In this document: positions 63,972 through 64,000 of the stretch, piece after piece
Layout: the number at the start of each line of letters is the position of its first letter
How positions within the stretch are numbered: position 1 is the stretch's first letter
Assembly: GCF_001811425.1 (NCBI RefSeq)
Contig: NZ_KV804706.1
Location: 74,755-138,754, forward strand
Source of the DNA: Peptoniphilus_A sp001811425
Lineage (GTDB): Bacteria; Bacillota; Clostridia; Tissierellales; Peptoniphilaceae
Direction of reading: 5' to 3'
Length of the DNA stretch: 64,000 nucleotides
Program-made: the position numbers and the translations under genes
Notes under the pieces: model-generated
The model's database searches: none
Told to the model about the DNA's origin: nothing
What the model saw: the letters and a program-made list of their open reading frames with translations, nothing else

Positions 63972-64000
63972 TGTTGTGACCCCATAAAGTTGGACCTAAT
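63972..64000. mobile_element. Terminal inverted repeat of an IS3-family (IS150-type) element, cut by the window end
   Basis: TGTTGTGACCCCATAAAGTT and the following GGACC strongly resemble the outer ends of IS150-group elements (TG...TGACCCCxxAAAGTTxGAC). The element would start at 63972 and run out of the window, 23 bases after lexA. Only the end is visible, so the transposase cannot be checked. Confidence 0.6.

Overview
The window is AT-rich and looks like chromosome of a low-GC anaerobic Firmicute, most likely of the Peptoniphilaceae/Tissierellales (Peptoniphilus, Anaerococcus, Finegoldia and relatives). The placement is an inference. It rests on the gram-positive gene orders (rimP-nusA-ylxR-infB, frr-uppS-cdsA-rseP-ispG-polC, glpX-rho-rpmE, divergent lexA and LysM gene), on rubrerythrin and ferredoxin-type proteins of anaerobes, on PolC, and on secreted proteins with copper-amine-oxidase-like stalk domains. 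Nearly all genes are core housekeeping genes, intact and tightly packed. Many overlap by 4 nt (ATGA) and TTG or GTG starts are frequent.

Layout. 1-4652: the end of an AAA ATPase gene, a secreted multidomain surface protein, and metY under a methionine T-box. 4653-12874: yebC, deoC and lgt, then the coupled run queH-capA-trmN-rsmI-nurA-herA. 12912-13819 (minus): a GIY-YIG protein and a frameshifted recX. 13945-24279: FHA-FtsW-PBP2, ispD-ispF, fsa-glpX-rho, rpmE, prmC-prfA and rubrerythrin. 24367-25173 (minus): a flavodoxin/ferredoxin protein. 25425-36097: rpsB-tsf-pyrH-frr-uppS-cdsA-rseP-ispG-polC. 36228-46238: rimP-nusA-ylxR-infB-rbfA-nrnA-truB-ribF-rpsO-pnp. 46295-56604: dut, ftsK, rimO-pgsA-cinA-recA, then an SbcD-like nuclease and a Rad50/SbcC-like ATPase split over three reading frames. 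56704-57021: a YerC-type TrpR-family regulator. On the minus strand follow rqcH, a 737-base AT-rich stretch without a clear gene, a small stalk-domain protein, xerD-like recombinase, rny and a YneA-like LysM protein. lexA lies divergent from the last, and the window ends in what looks like the terminus of an IS3/IS150-type insertion sequence.

How the genes work together. Translation, RNA decay and cell-envelope building dominate, and the MEP isoprenoid pathway is represented by ispD, ispF and ispG. DNA repair is the second theme: recA, recX, lexA, the YneA-like division inhibitor, herA-nurA and an Mre11-Rad50-like set lie within one 64 kb window. Together the last two sets resemble the archaeal end-resection machinery in a bacterial setting. 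The lexA/LysM intergenic region holds four sites of the form TAAAC-N4-GT, which I propose as LexA boxes.

Most worth checking: the three-part Rad50-like operon, whose N-terminal subunit ends in a C2H2-like zinc motif; the recX frameshift in an A9 run; the apparently dead PHP domain of PolC; the proposed LexA boxes; and two matching 7-3-7 inverted repeats on either side of rqcH. No tRNA, rRNA or CRISPR array was seen.
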